From Prevotella sp. (GTDB lineage: Bacteria > Bacteroidota > Bacteroidia > Bacteroidales > Bacteroidaceae), in assembly GCA_021204605.1 (NCBI GenBank), contig JAJPZD010000180.1, positions 1 to 33,923 of the forward strand: a stretch of 33,923 nt of DNA, given 5' to 3'. Made by a program: the position numbers and the translations under genes. The notes below the pieces were generated by a model. That model was not told the DNA's origin. It saw nothing but the letters and a program-made list of their open reading frames with translations, and ran no database searches. Shown one piece after another: positions 19,901-28,113 of this stretch. Position 1 is the stretch's first letter. Every line of letters starts with the position of its first letter.

Positions 19901-20071
19901 CACAAACGGTGTCTTGAGGGAGATATACGGTCCTTTAAACAGCCCATCTTCCTCATCTTCTATAAAACGATAGAATGCATCATTCACTTCTCTCTCCTTG
20001 AACCGGAATGTTGCCTTTATATACTCTATCACCGACCGTCTTACTTCTTTCGCTTGCTGAAGTGGTAGCAT
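13949..20071 (-). CDS. Giant SF2 helicase with DUF1998 zinc domain (DrmA/B-, DruE-, MrfA-like)
   Basis: A 2040-aa DEAD/DEAH-type helicase. Motif I TGTGSGKT (103-110), Ia MYPMNALATDQ, II DELH (242-245), III GTSAT (277-281), and motifs V-VI TSTLEMGIDIGD ... LQRVGRAGRK (~1035-1060) frame a split core with a large insert bearing zinc-type cysteine pairs (CRDC ~489; CICRK ... CPEC ~570-595; CSNC ~938). C-terminal to the core are CSKC/CPKC (~1347-1365), CKYC (~1475) and the DUF1998 cluster CECQ ... CYHCILSYGN (~1617-1636). DUF1998 marks DISARM DrmB, Druantia DruE and the repair helicase MrfA; the length is closest to DruE or a fused DrmA+DrmB. Residues ~1685-1820 resemble a degenerate Vsr/DUF559-type nuclease fold. 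Likely a DNA translocase of a defence complex. It lies 89 bases after the methyltransferase gene, across a hairpin. Confidence 0.9.
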   Translation of the reverse strand: MLPLQQAKEVRRSVIEYIKATFRFKEREVNDAFYRFIEDEEDGLFKGPYISLKTPFVSATDEECKKIPLDIAPTFPPYKHQLDAFKQLTMKDGHQPKPTLLTTGTGSGKTECFMYPILDYCYHCNRYERQQGVKVIIMYPMNALATDQAKRLAEVIWNDERLKGKVTAGLFVGEGIDAKDFPRDMGADHIIENRDAILDSIPDILLTNFKMLDYGLMRQRFMPLWKGNIDSETKALKFIVLDELHTYDGAQGTDVANLIRRLKLKLGLNKGELCPIGTSATIGTGEDNKTRLCEYASNIFGETFKEENVIEEHRLSVDEYIQKEDNSVPDGKVLKECDFSRDFTVESYMRRLCKVWLGESDISPVEAGKKLRTMSIVSELLKALESGIKTERELRYILRENNKSNRLWQHSSDKICDIAIENLLALIAYAKRELPNGRTIPMLYLQVQLWQRELSGILRYVQTTPEFVWRGSLNKDEDRVALPMYFCRDCGASGWISRKLEGGELCTDVSVVNKAFMAHDIYTVYLNIDSEKHKPIDEFVTNTVDFQDKYYAYVKDLKVANRGEQGTVRLCICRKTSNVDGGNQRFQYNCPECNGDRTVAIIGGRTSSLSSVAISQVLASDFDAAEAKDRKLLVFTNSVQDAAHHAGYYEARTFRFLFRQSMQKYINTLQEPINLVDLQKGFKEYWHKQLSEEDYYNRFLPSDLAKHIDLRRNYRLGNGFMPNFKTEFDLRVDWEIVSEFGLSSQLGRTLEKTGSSATFFSKEVIESVYENMHDWLMSNNMNIVAEQKENFCHFVYGILQRMRRHGAVDHPYFQKYREEKMSSWDLNWHRDGRHFLNKSLGGSMQFPKLVGTNYVGGNSSMLDIAAIRNKQTWYSNYYIDTFNDPYTVNNVRLFNEFICQLFDTMTEVGLLNKKAQGGGNYAICPEQIWVSSKVKHINCSNCQSRLCVAVEDELAEGTKCLDYKCRGIYSREEIPDLNYYQSVYNREVSPRVQAHEHTGLLDRKEREELEKDFKEHPHSNSINVLTATSTLEMGIDIGDLNVMSNTDVPPKPSNFLQRVGRAGRKCGSALILNYVHSGEPHDMYYYTYPEEMMQGDVSTPGCFLEAKDILRRHFLAYCIDTWISEDKDNVEPSRVSDLNLTSRDIFSSDKFFVNRIITFIKGNKVSLITSFSNQYEEKTQVALKHLFETLDDGTFYNYIIRDFETLSKKIISLGEELNEYKNKKKKMPDNDPAIAQINDLIKSTKKQYAQIMRENVIEYMTNAGLLPNYAFPETGVKLQSSIYATKAKEDNDSNRGEPKTFELVRPASEGIKELAPGNSFYTHKYKLKIDGLSTFDWNDDAMTEMRYCSKCDCIALKGEDGYENSECPKCGDSSWAANTHKVLKFTNARSVMHSNEAAFDDKDEDRTRESYIVKRHYIFHHNGAVTSYAMRNAGFGIEFCNNMELYEVNYGMEMQSGSRTEVDEDGNVTENGFVTCKYCGKSTPMLGSIKKTEDQHYRFCNHSKVSFSDDERVFEKLYLYRHIQTEAIKILLPKTIMDEGAMIEMFKAGIGIGMKQYYNSSPEHIRIDTYREMNRATGVKDQYLVMYDIIPGGTGYLSKLYDTEEFTKLLEFAYKQIHECECQYEGKDGCYHCILSYGNQYKRESFSRELADELFEKLIENTGTWETISGSVGTIAQTGVAEDSELELKFVSVLKTVAQQHNWEFEKVPDVTSYRYELHIVDDEGTDIKYHIIPQFSLTNAYGVRLYSIADFQIICMAATINDEVIEDIESIPMWSVYLDGYTYHAESPNMRFYGDVEKREAIRASKSHRLCTWTLTWEDLQLFNAGKEDSLGYNSVTRLMKLLKNPQFGNVVETTFITIEDNPDIITYGATLYSGKLEIDGTAYGKLTDDSTDEEVAKALQPAIHYDFNIVQGLETADKEAWIGFWRRYNILQFFDKIGQETASEDIEQEMSRDEIKELYPGLEDIVDALLDNDIEFDHEGNCDYTDANGEVIASADMILHKYHIAINPFDNDSEAVFKANGFATMKAEEFNINEITGK

Positions 20072-20107
20072 ATCTTGACTATTTTATATAAACATTAATT
20101 CCCAAAT

Positions 20108-20132
20108 TTGAGGTGCAATTTTTGCACCTCAA
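20108..20132 (-). promoter_or_regulatory. Intercistronic hairpin between methyltransferase and giant helicase genes
   Basis: TTGAGGTGCA (20108-20117) and TGCACCTCAA (20123-20132) form a perfect 10-bp stem with a five-base loop. On the transcribed strand it is followed by AATTTGGGAATT, not a U-tract, so it looks more like an mRNA processing or stability element, or a leaky terminator, than a full stop. It sits in the only sizeable gap (89 bases) inside the operon. Confidence 0.55.
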
Positions 20133-20160
20133 GATTTCATTCTCCTTTGACAATGAAACA

Positions 20161-23100
20161 TCACTCGTCTTTATATCGTTTCTCGAAGAATTCCCATGCA
20201 CGGCGATAATCGGCAATGCGGTCACAACGGGTGTAGGGGGCGTAATAGATTATATGTTTTCCGCCATAGAGTTCGTTTCTTTGGGGATCAACTATATTCT
20301 CGTAAGTGGTTGTTGCGCCTGAATATGTCATTTTATCATCACTCAAATCACCACGCATGGCTTCCCACTCTTGTCGTTTCAATCCCACACCAGTCATTCC
20401 TTTAGAACAAGTAAAGACAATATTCCCTTGAGCATCATACCAAGTGTCATTTTCGTTCTGCTGAAGGACTGGGAATTGAAAAGTAATGGACTCTATATCG
20501 TGTAAATTCAATCCTAACCCCATCGCTGAAATTACATCGATTTCTACTAATGCCATTCTTCTCTCAAAATAATTCCGTAATGGTGTAGAATGTTGCCATA
20601 TGGGAGTCAAAACGTTCCATGGCGAGAGACGGCTATCTTTTACACTCCATTCATCATGTATGAAAGCATCGTCCCAGGATTCTTCCCAAAGATTAGAATA
20701 GCGTCTTGTAATACAATTCAGTCTTAAAGTGCGAGAGAAAAGTCTCTGTTTAAATTTGTTATTGATACCAAGTGGAAAAGACTCTACTCTTATAGGATGA
20801 ATATCACTACATCCAATAGTTCTAATAAAGAAATCCAAAATTATTGAGGCGGCGAGACCAGCATATTCCACGATTAACGATTTATCTTGAAAAGTTGTGG
20901 ATGTAATAGTGCCAATATGCATACTCTCTGGCGGCAAGATTGCTGAGGTTAAAGTCCTTTCCCCAGAGCCTCCTCCCGTCATTCGGCGTACGCCAACTTT
21001 ATAATAATTTATCCACTTTTCATAAATCGGTTTACCTTGTTTGTCTTGTCCAATTTGAAACCCTTTAATTAGATTTTTATATTCATTCCTTTCAATCACG
21101 GGAACATAATTTGTTCTGGCAGAATAAATATCATCAATAAAAGTTAAATCGATATTATCATAATCACTATTTAAAACACATCTCCTACGTGGCGTTTTAT
21201 ATAAAGGATTCCCAACATTAATGTGTGGGCCGCTGAATATCATTTCATTGTTATTCCATTCAGGGAATGATGTTTTGCGTATAATTATACCATTATCAAC
21301 TGAACTAGTTTCTTCTAAGCCCCTGGTGATAATATTCTTAAAATCGCCCAAGTGATTATGAAATCCAGACAAAGTCTCAAGCACCTTCATTATTTCTGCA
21401 CTATGAATCCCAACTAATTTTGTGGACTCCCATTCATCAGAGTTTTCAAAAATCTTAGCAAGCGTGCTTAATTCCTTCTCAGTTATCCAAACGATTCTAT
21501 CCAGATGTGCAGCCGTGTTCCACTTGCCATTCTCCTTGATGCCACCACACACACCATGACCATCATGAACAAAACATGCATCAACTGTATTAGGATGGAA
21601 AAGATTACTGATTGAAGCGAAGCGCGGTGATGAACTTCGGTATGGCCCGAGAAGTTGATCACCATACACCGTATGGTGATGAACTTCGGCAAATAGCCGA
21701 AGTTCGTTTTGATACTGAAAATGGTATCTCAGACGTTTATAAAGTTCTTTTCTAAGAGGCTTTCCTTTTGGATCATCATAGATACTATCAGGAGTTAGCA
21801 AGCCTGTAAAGCCATTTTCGTTTATAAGATCAAAACAGTTAACCAATACACACTTATAAAGATTTGTCTGTTGTCCGACAAGTAATGGGTAGTTGCTGTA
21901 TGCATTAAGAAAAAAGCTGCTGCACTCATTTTCGATCTGTTCCGATTCATAGATGCTGCGAATGTTTTTATCCTTCATTATTTCAACCTGTATTGCACGC
22001 ACTTGAGGTGCGGTCATTCTGTGTATAATAACTTCTGGATAACGTTCACTCATCACAGCTTTATCATCAAACTGCAATTTTATCCATGGTGGATTTCCAC
22101 AGATAATATCAAAACCATCTCTAAGCCAAAATACATCGATAAAATCAAGCATAGGATGAAAGAAATGATAACGCTCTGCAAGTTTTTTAGCTATCCTAAA
22201 ACGTTCTGGTTCTTCATCTTCAAAAAGTGTAAGTTGCGATGTTTTTTGAACTAATATATCTTCCTTGCTTCGCTGAACAATATTTGCTTCTTCCTCTGTC
22301 ATTCGCTCTCCAAGAAAGTGAAGATTTAATTCTTGTTGCTTAGATTTAGATTTAATCGCTTTCCTTGTATTATTATCGAGTTCTTCATCTTTCACATCAA
22401 GCAGATTTTCAATTTCCTGCCAGAACTCATTTCGTGTCGGCAACATCAAAGCATCATCATATCCCCAAAACCACAACGAACACCAATAATCCATTACCAT
22501 ACGTAATTTGTAATAAGCATTATTACGTCCATTTCTTGTATCGCAAAGTTTTTGCTTCTCCTCATAATTTTCTATATGTTTTTCGTTTGGGAAAACATCA
22601 GGCTCTTTTAGATGAGGCCAAATATCCTTGCGGTTATTTGTAAGTCTTTCTATATTTACCTGCGCTTCAAACGCTTCACGCAATAATAAATCTATCTTTG
22701 ATGATATGCGTTGAAGTCTTTTAAAATCATACTCACCAATAGGTTGCAACCAATCTTTTTTAATATCGCGCATAATTTCAGCCTCATTCTTGTGTTCATT
22801 CCTCATTTCCCTAATCTCCAGTGCCGCAAGCATACCAGGATCGGGAAGCAGAAAATGATAGATATCATTTATATGGCGATTAACACTTTTACTATAAAAT
22901 CGCACTTTATGCGGTGCTTTCTCCCACCACTTATTTGCAATCAATTTATATCCTTCTTTCTTTGCAAGTACATCCTCCTTTGAATACACTTTCAGCCATG
23001 CTCCTACTACGGCATTTCCCACTGCAAGCCTATTGGCAAAGAAAGGTGTTTCCATATCCTTGTGTATCACGTTAAGCCACAATGACAGTTTTCCTAATTC

Positions 23101-25092
23101 TATTGCAGTCGGATTGAGGTCAACGCCATAAACATTATGCGTTGCGATATATGCCTTCACTTTTTGTAACTCATCACGATATTTGTCCGGACTTGGCTTC
23201 TTGTCAATATAGGTCATATATGCATCTACCAACTGGTTGATTACCTCATTCAAGAAGGCGGATGCGCCTACTGCAGGTTCAAGTATCTTCAAGTCAAGCA
23301 ATTCTGCCGGCTTGCGCTTGCCATCTCTCACCTCATCTACAAATGCTTTTATCGTATATTTCACCGTTGAGCGTGTAAGTACTTCCGGCGTGTAATAGCT
23401 GGCTGATTTCTGTCTGTCCCGTCCATTCAATCGGTAGATAAATGTCCCCTTTGGTATAATTATCACCTCTCCTGTTTCTTTATCACGAAGCACCTCAGTA
23501 TTAATATCAAAAGCCTCCATACGTGAATATGGTACTAAATACGTGCCGTTTTCAGGATGATTTGCCTCATGTACTTCGATATAGTCCTGTTCTGCATAAA
23601 AACCACGGTATGCCAAAAGTGACTCATACACCGAGCCCAGTTGATTAACACCAAGATTGGCGTAGGATATGCGCCCACAATAACGGTCGCTATGCGAAAG
23701 CGACAAAGCCCGTATTATTTCCTGCCACTTCACGTTGCGCACCTTTACTCCTTGTAAATGGTGTAATTTCTTGTCATTGAATATTGGCGAGTCTATCGGT
23801 CGCACATAGAATGATTTGTTTGGTGCGGTCGGTTCTGTATTTGCATTATAGCCTGACGAAAGTATATCAAACAATCGGTGTATGCTGTCATCAAAGAAAT
23901 ATCCGTTGCGGCTCTCATCACTTATCAACCGCTCTTGCTCAAGGTCACGCAATGCCTCAAAACTATAACCTCGCTTATATACCTCATCTCCCATTGGGAG
24001 TATTCCCAACTCCGGACGGCTCTCTGCGAAAAGTATAAACAGCAAGCGATAGACTATCGTCAGACAGTCATCTTTAACTTCTGCCTCGAATTTATCATCT
24101 GTCTCATCGTATGTAACACTACCATCTTTCTCTTTCTTTGCAACCCCGAATGGTTTGTTGGCAACATTCCGCATATAATACAATGCTTCGTTTGCCAAAG
24201 TCTCCACAGCAAGCACAACGCCCTCTTTCAGGTCTTTAGTTACCTCGTATGCGTTCTTGTAACTGTCCTCGATAAGCGTGTTCATCAACACCGTCTGCCC
24301 ATCGGCTGAAAGTGATTCCTTGCCTACCAACAGTTGGAACAGTGCATAGTGGTTGCGTGATGAGCGAACCTGTCCCTCTGTAAACAGTTCATCAAGTGAG
24401 AATTGCAGATATGAACCTCGTGACCATTTCTCTTGCTCAAACAGAAACACCTCATTTCCTGCCAACATCAATATGTATTGTGGGCGGCGTTCCTGCGGCA
24501 TCAGGAATAGCTGTGTTATCGCCTTGTTGATTATTGAGGGTGAGAACTTGTATTTTTCCTTGTCTAAATATTTTTCTGGAATGACGTATTTCCATTGCCC
24601 GGCATAGTAACGCTGTTCATTCGTATTCCGCTCTGGCTCACTGTCATATTGCTGTTCGAAAAGTCCGGGCGGCACTGTCTCGTTAACAGTTATCTGGTTC
24701 TGCATCTCCATAATAAGCATACTCACTTTGTCGCCACTGCGGAGTATATGCCTAACAGGGATTATTTCTGTAATATCGCCTTTGTCATTGCTTACGTATG
24801 GCTCTTGATATGCGTTGTCTGTGTCATAGCCAAGCACTTTCAACAGCTCTGTGTGCCACTTATGACTCCTCTCAATGGCATCCTGTGTTCTGGGGTGGGC
24901 ATTGACTATGAAATTCTTGTAATCATCAAACTTAGTGCGTAACGGTCCAAATTTCTGATTGAGCGCGGCAATCTCCTCAACGCTTTTTCCAGCACTTTTC
25001 CTCACTTTTTCAGCGAAATCCTCCGTGAAATATCCCGAAGGGAAATAATCGCCTACATTCTGTATAAATCTGTATGTTATGTTGTCTGCCAT
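20161..25092 (-). CDS. Giant N6-adenine DNA methyltransferase (DrmMI/PglX-like)
   Basis: A 1643-aa gamma-class DNA adenine methylase. SAM-binding motif I is LKILEPAVGASAFL near residue 605, followed by GVDLNPTAIELGKLSLWLN, and the catalytic motif IV NPPW is near residue 1000 (FDIICGNPPWIKL). About 500 residues precede the SAM site, and a long C-terminal half, probably target recognition, follows NPPW. An N-terminal segment (IPVRHILRSGDKVSMLIMEM) recalls nuclease-like N-termini of related enzymes but lacks a clear PD-ExK set. The frame can be opened by TTG at 25101, but I chose ATG at 25092 (MADNITYRF), five bases after the SNF2 helicase stop. In DISARM and BREX such enzymes mark self DNA; here it probably does the same. 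Its recognition site cannot be read from the sequence. Confidence 0.9.
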   Translation of the reverse strand: MADNITYRFIQNVGDYFPSGYFTEDFAEKVRKSAGKSVEEIAALNQKFGPLRTKFDDYKNFIVNAHPRTQDAIERSHKWHTELLKVLGYDTDNAYQEPYVSNDKGDITEIIPVRHILRSGDKVSMLIMEMQNQITVNETVPPGLFEQQYDSEPERNTNEQRYYAGQWKYVIPEKYLDKEKYKFSPSIINKAITQLFLMPQERRPQYILMLAGNEVFLFEQEKWSRGSYLQFSLDELFTEGQVRSSRNHYALFQLLVGKESLSADGQTVLMNTLIEDSYKNAYEVTKDLKEGVVLAVETLANEALYYMRNVANKPFGVAKKEKDGSVTYDETDDKFEAEVKDDCLTIVYRLLFILFAESRPELGILPMGDEVYKRGYSFEALRDLEQERLISDESRNGYFFDDSIHRLFDILSSGYNANTEPTAPNKSFYVRPIDSPIFNDKKLHHLQGVKVRNVKWQEIIRALSLSHSDRYCGRISYANLGVNQLGSVYESLLAYRGFYAEQDYIEVHEANHPENGTYLVPYSRMEAFDINTEVLRDKETGEVIIIPKGTFIYRLNGRDRQKSASYYTPEVLTRSTVKYTIKAFVDEVRDGKRKPAELLDLKILEPAVGASAFLNEVINQLVDAYMTYIDKKPSPDKYRDELQKVKAYIATHNVYGVDLNPTAIELGKLSLWLNVIHKDMETPFFANRLAVGNAVVGAWLKVYSKEDVLAKKEGYKLIANKWWEKAPHKVRFYSKSVNRHINDIYHFLLPDPGMLAALEIREMRNEHKNEAEIMRDIKKDWLQPIGEYDFKRLQRISSKIDLLLREAFEAQVNIERLTNNRKDIWPHLKEPDVFPNEKHIENYEEKQKLCDTRNGRNNAYYKLRMVMDYWCSLWFWGYDDALMLPTRNEFWQEIENLLDVKDEELDNNTRKAIKSKSKQQELNLHFLGERMTEEEANIVQRSKEDILVQKTSQLTLFEDEEPERFRIAKKLAERYHFFHPMLDFIDVFWLRDGFDIICGNPPWIKLQFDDKAVMSERYPEVIIHRMTAPQVRAIQVEIMKDKNIRSIYESEQIENECSSFFLNAYSNYPLLVGQQTNLYKCVLVNCFDLINENGFTGLLTPDSIYDDPKGKPLRKELYKRLRYHFQYQNELRLFAEVHHHTVYGDQLLGPYRSSSPRFASISNLFHPNTVDACFVHDGHGVCGGIKENGKWNTAAHLDRIVWITEKELSTLAKIFENSDEWESTKLVGIHSAEIMKVLETLSGFHNHLGDFKNIITRGLEETSSVDNGIIIRKTSFPEWNNNEMIFSGPHINVGNPLYKTPRRRCVLNSDYDNIDLTFIDDIYSARTNYVPVIERNEYKNLIKGFQIGQDKQGKPIYEKWINYYKVGVRRMTGGGSGERTLTSAILPPESMHIGTITSTTFQDKSLIVEYAGLAASIILDFFIRTIGCSDIHPIRVESFPLGINNKFKQRLFSRTLRLNCITRRYSNLWEESWDDAFIHDEWSVKDSRLSPWNVLTPIWQHSTPLRNYFERRMALVEIDVISAMGLGLNLHDIESITFQFPVLQQNENDTWYDAQGNIVFTCSKGMTGVGLKRQEWEAMRGDLSDDKMTYSGATTTYENIVDPQRNELYGGKHIIYYAPYTRCDRIADYRRAWEFFEKRYKDE
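21626..21705. repeat. Nested inverted and direct repeats inside the methyltransferase gene
   Basis: Two perfect hairpins abut: ATCACCATAC/GTATGGTGAT (21658-21667/21671-21680) and GAACTTCGGC/GCCGAAGTTC (21681-21690/21696-21705). GGTGATGAACTTCGG is also a direct repeat at 21626-21640 and 21675-21689, and an imperfect inverted copy lies at 21647-21663. The translated region (AEVHHHTVYGDQLLGPYRSS) is downstream of NPPW, in the probable target-recognition half. Confidence 0.6.
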
Positions 25093-25097
25093 GTCTA

Positions 25098-27938
25098 TCA
25101 AAGGTTATGGAATACTGCCAATAGTCGCATATATGGATCTGCTTGGTCAAGCGTGAACAAGTCCTTATAAAATTGACTCGATTGGTCAGTAATCTTCTTT
25201 ATTTCTACTTTTTCTTTATCTATATAACTCTGTCGGTATAATGTTACGTTTTCGGCTTTGTCAAAAAACTTATTCGCATCTCCTGCCCACTTTAGAAGTT
25301 TTTCCTCGTATTTTTTCAGTTGCTTATCCATTTTATTCGAAACGTGATTCTGTTCATCATACATATAATCAACCGTTCCTATCTCTATCGCAAATTTCAA
25401 ATTTTTCATCAAAATTGATATATCCTCTTGTGATGTTGTTCCTTTCATAAACACATTCTGCCCTATAATGCCGTATTTCAGCGCAAAATCATGGAATGAT
25501 ACTGGTCTTTCTTTCATTGTGCCTTCATTATCCAATGCCACAACAAAGAACTTGCTTACAAGGCTTTGCCCTAAACCGTTGCAGCAACTGCCATAAAACA
25601 GATAATAGCTTATGCCCTTTGGCAACTGTGTGCCCCTAACCACAAATGCCTGTGTCTTTGAGTTCGAGGCGGTAAACTTGGTTTGCAGATATTGTATTAT
25701 CGGGTGTAGGTCATAGAGTGGCAAAATCCTGCTCCATTCCCCATCCTTGCTTTTTCGGGATTCCGCAATTGACCATGCCAACATCTCTTTATTCGTGGTT
25801 AACTTGAAACGGTTGTCTCTCGGAATGCCCTCTCGTGGTATGGCTTTCACCACCTCACTGAACTCATCACAATTTCTTATCTCAACGTATTGCGGGTTGG
25901 CATCATCGTGTATTATAATGTCTCCTCGCTTTACACTTCCTATTTCTTCCAAATGTCTGAAAAGTTCCCTGTAATAAGCCATGTCATCGGCATATAGTGA
26001 GAATGTCTCCTCAAATATTTCATTAGACTGTCCTTCTATTTTCGGTGTTGTCGTAACAATGGCATCGGCCCGCCTGAACCCTGCTCGTCTGCGGCGCTGA
26101 GCGGCTTGCGGCGTTAGGAAATTCTCATCTCCTTTCCTCAACGCTTTCTTCGTCTCATCTTCCTCGCTACGCACATTATATAATTCCATCACGCTCATGG
26201 CATCTCCAAGCGTCTTGTGGACTTCCTCCTCCTTCTGCCTTAATTTGTCGATAATAGTGAAATCGGAACGCAATTCTTTGTTATTGCTATTTGCTACAAG
26301 GTAGTAGATTATCGGCGTTTTCTGTTGTCCGTATCTGTCGATTCGCCCATTGCGCTGTTCGAGAGTGATAAGGCTCCATGGTATGTCGTAATTGAACATT
26401 ATATGACAGAAATAGTGCAAGTTCACGCCTTGTGAGCCACTGTCAGAAGATATGAACACAAGTATCTCACTGTCTTCTTTCGCAAAGTCATTCACCATTT
26501 CTTCTTGCTCGGTATCACTCAGTGAACCATCAAAACGTACTACCTGATTATCTGTCAGTCGGAACTCCTCGCAAATCCGTTCTTGCAGATATTTCATCGT
26601 GGCTATCCGCTCTGTGAACACTACAAGCCGCTCTTTCGGATTTGCTCTCCATATCTCTGTCAGTTTTGCCTTGAATGCGTCATATCGACTGTCTTTCTTG
26701 GTTTCCACAAGGCTTCGGACTTTCTCTGTTAATTCCGCCAAACTTTCACTTTTATCTGTCTTCATTCTCTCCTCAAGCGACCTTAGGGCTGCTATCGGAG
26801 ACGACAAAAAGCCCTTGAATACTGTCAAAGAGAACAGTACATCATCGCTTTCGTCACTTTCGTCATTTTTAATATCCTTGTTATCTTTTTTATTGGATAT
26901 GTGGAATTTTGCGTGCTGCTTGCTAAGTATTTCCTCTTCATCTTGCGTAATCACAACATCAATACTTTTCACTTTTCTTTCTTGAAACTGACTGCGGATT
27001 TTCGCATCTGCTATTTCGTTCTTGAATCTCCGCACATAGTATGGTGCTATATCTTCTTTGGTATATTCGCCGTTTCGTGGTATCGAGATGGGCTCCAACA
27101 TCCGCATGAGATTGGCGAATGATTCTGCCGAACCGTTATGGGGTGTCGCAGATGTGAGAATCATCGAATCGCACCGCCCTGCCAAAAACTGTGCAAGGTC
27201 GCCCCTCAGACTGTTCTCATTGGCTACCTTGTGGCATTCGTCTATCACTATTATATCCCAATGGGTCTTTTCAAGCCAGTTGCGGAACCGACCGTTGTTC
27301 TTTAACGTATCTATCGAGATTATCGTCTTGTCGTAAAAGTCAAAAGGATTTTTGCCAAGCGGCAATTCGCTCTGTATCCTCGCCACTCCCATACTGTCAA
27401 GACGTACAAGGGGAATGGCGAACCTGTTCCATATCTCCTCCTGGAATTGTGCGAGTATGCTTTTCAAGGCGCATACCAATATCCGCCTCCCTCGCCCCCT
27501 GCGTATCATCTCTGCAAGGAATATTCCTACTTCTATCGTCTTTCCCAATCCTACTCCATCGGCTATCAGCAGTCGGGGGCGTGGCAGGTCAAGGGCTTTC
27601 AACGTGGGTGTCATCTGATATTCCGCCACATCGAATGCTCCATGCTGTGCTATGGTTATCTTATGTGAGAAATAGGCATTGCTCCGCAATGCGGTCTCTA
27701 TATGCAACCTTGTCTTTTGCCAACGGGGATTATCATCACTCACAAGCTCGGTGTTGATAGGATTTACAATCTCGATATTTTTGTCTAATCCTGTGTCAAA
27801 GATAAAACTCTTGTTCTTTACCAACTCGCTTATGCCAGTAACATACAATATATGGTCGCTGTTGTTGGAAACTACACCAGTGATCAGGAAATCTTCTCCC
27901 CTGACCGTCACTCGTTGACCAGCAGAATAGTTTATCAT
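25098..27938 (-). CDS. SNF2-type SF2 helicase (DrmD/BrxHII-like)
   Basis: A 946-aa SNF2-family ATPase, first gene of the defence-like operon. Motif I is GVGLGKT (128-134; DEVGLGKT in most relatives), motif II DECH (233-236), motif [11 protein letters not shown] (262-269), and the C-terminal RecA lobe carries [26 protein letters not shown] (motif V) and [12 protein letters not shown] (motif VI, ~524-534). Between the lobes is an acidic linker ([17 protein letters not shown]). The long C-terminal third (~650-946) is a family extension ending in a helical region. This architecture matches DrmD of class 1 DISARM and BrxHII of BREX type 3. The ATG is single and clear; a 16-bp palindrome and a candidate -7 box lie upstream, so the operon probably begins here. 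Confidence 0.92.
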   Translation of the reverse strand: MINYSAGQRVTVRGEDFLITGVVSNNSDHILYVTGISELVKNKSFIFDTGLDKNIEIVNPINTELVSDDNPRWQKTRLHIETALRSNAYFSHKITIAQHGAFDVAEYQMTPTLKALDLPRPRLLIADGVGLGKTIEVGIFLAEMIRRGRGRRILVCALKSILAQFQEEIWNRFAIPLVRLDSMGVARIQSELPLGKNPFDFYDKTIISIDTLKNNGRFRNWLEKTHWDIIVIDECHKVANENSLRGDLAQFLAGRCDSMILTSATPHNGSAESFANLMRMLEPISIPRNGEYTKEDIAPYYVRRFKNEIADAKIRSQFQERKVKSIDVVITQDEEEILSKQHAKFHISNKKDNKDIKNDESDESDDVLFSLTVFKGFLSSPIAALRSLEERMKTDKSESLAELTEKVRSLVETKKDSRYDAFKAKLTEIWRANPKERLVVFTERIATMKYLQERICEEFRLTDNQVVRFDGSLSDTEQEEMVNDFAKEDSEILVFISSDSGSQGVNLHYFCHIMFNYDIPWSLITLEQRNGRIDRYGQQKTPIIYYLVANSNNKELRSDFTIIDKLRQKEEEVHKTLGDAMSVMELYNVRSEEDETKKALRKGDENFLTPQAAQRRRRAGFRRADAIVTTTPKIEGQSNEIFEETFSLYADDMAYYRELFRHLEEIGSVKRGDIIIHDDANPQYVEIRNCDEFSEVVKAIPREGIPRDNRFKLTTNKEMLAWSIAESRKSKDGEWSRILPLYDLHPIIQYLQTKFTASNSKTQAFVVRGTQLPKGISYYLFYGSCCNGLGQSLVSKFFVVALDNEGTMKERPVSFHDFALKYGIIGQNVFMKGTTSQEDISILMKNLKFAIEIGTVDYMYDEQNHVSNKMDKQLKKYEEKLLKWAGDANKFFDKAENVTLYRQSYIDKEKVEIKKITDQSSQFYKDLFTLDQADPYMRLLAVFHNL

Positions 27939-28013
27939 TGCGTTTTAGATTTTTATAGGTTTGGCAGTTAGTAGTTTATCCATACTTTTTCATGTCTCAG
28001 ATTTTTAATTTTA

Positions 28014-28021
28014 CAAAAATA
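28014..28021 (-). promoter_or_regulatory. Candidate -7 box of the defence operon
   Basis: On the minus strand TATTTTTG matches TAnnTTTG and lies about 75 bases before the SNF2 helicase ATG. No TTTG stands at the ideal upstream distance; TTG (28038-28036) is only 14 bases away. The assignment is tentative. Confidence 0.3.
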
Positions 28022-28053
28022 CAGAATTTTGTTGACAATCTATAATTATTTAC

Positions 28054-28069
28054 AGAAAGTTAACTTTCT
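28054..28069. promoter_or_regulatory. 16-bp perfect palindrome upstream of the defence operon
   Basis: AGAAAGTTAACTTTCT is a gap-free 16-bp palindrome centred on GTTAAC. It lies about 115 bases before the first operon gene and roughly 35-50 bases upstream of the candidate -7 box, a usual position for a dimeric activator or repressor site. No regulator gene is encoded in the operon, so any binder would act from elsewhere. Confidence 0.4.
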
Positions 28070-28113
28070 ATACAAAAATTCCCATCTAAATCACCTGTTC
28101 TTGTTTTTGCCAA

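Noticed and set aside
20161-25101. TTG start at 25101 for the methyltransferase
   Set aside because: It overlaps the SNF2 helicase stop and adds only three residues; the ATG at 25092 is the normal choice.
11824-27938. Canonical class 1 DISARM, BREX type 3 or Druantia
   Set aside because: Key partners are missing: no phospholipase-D-type HxK protein (DrmC), no PglZ or BrxC, and no DruH, DruF or DruG. The set shares parts with all three but matches none exactly, so I call it only DISARM-like.
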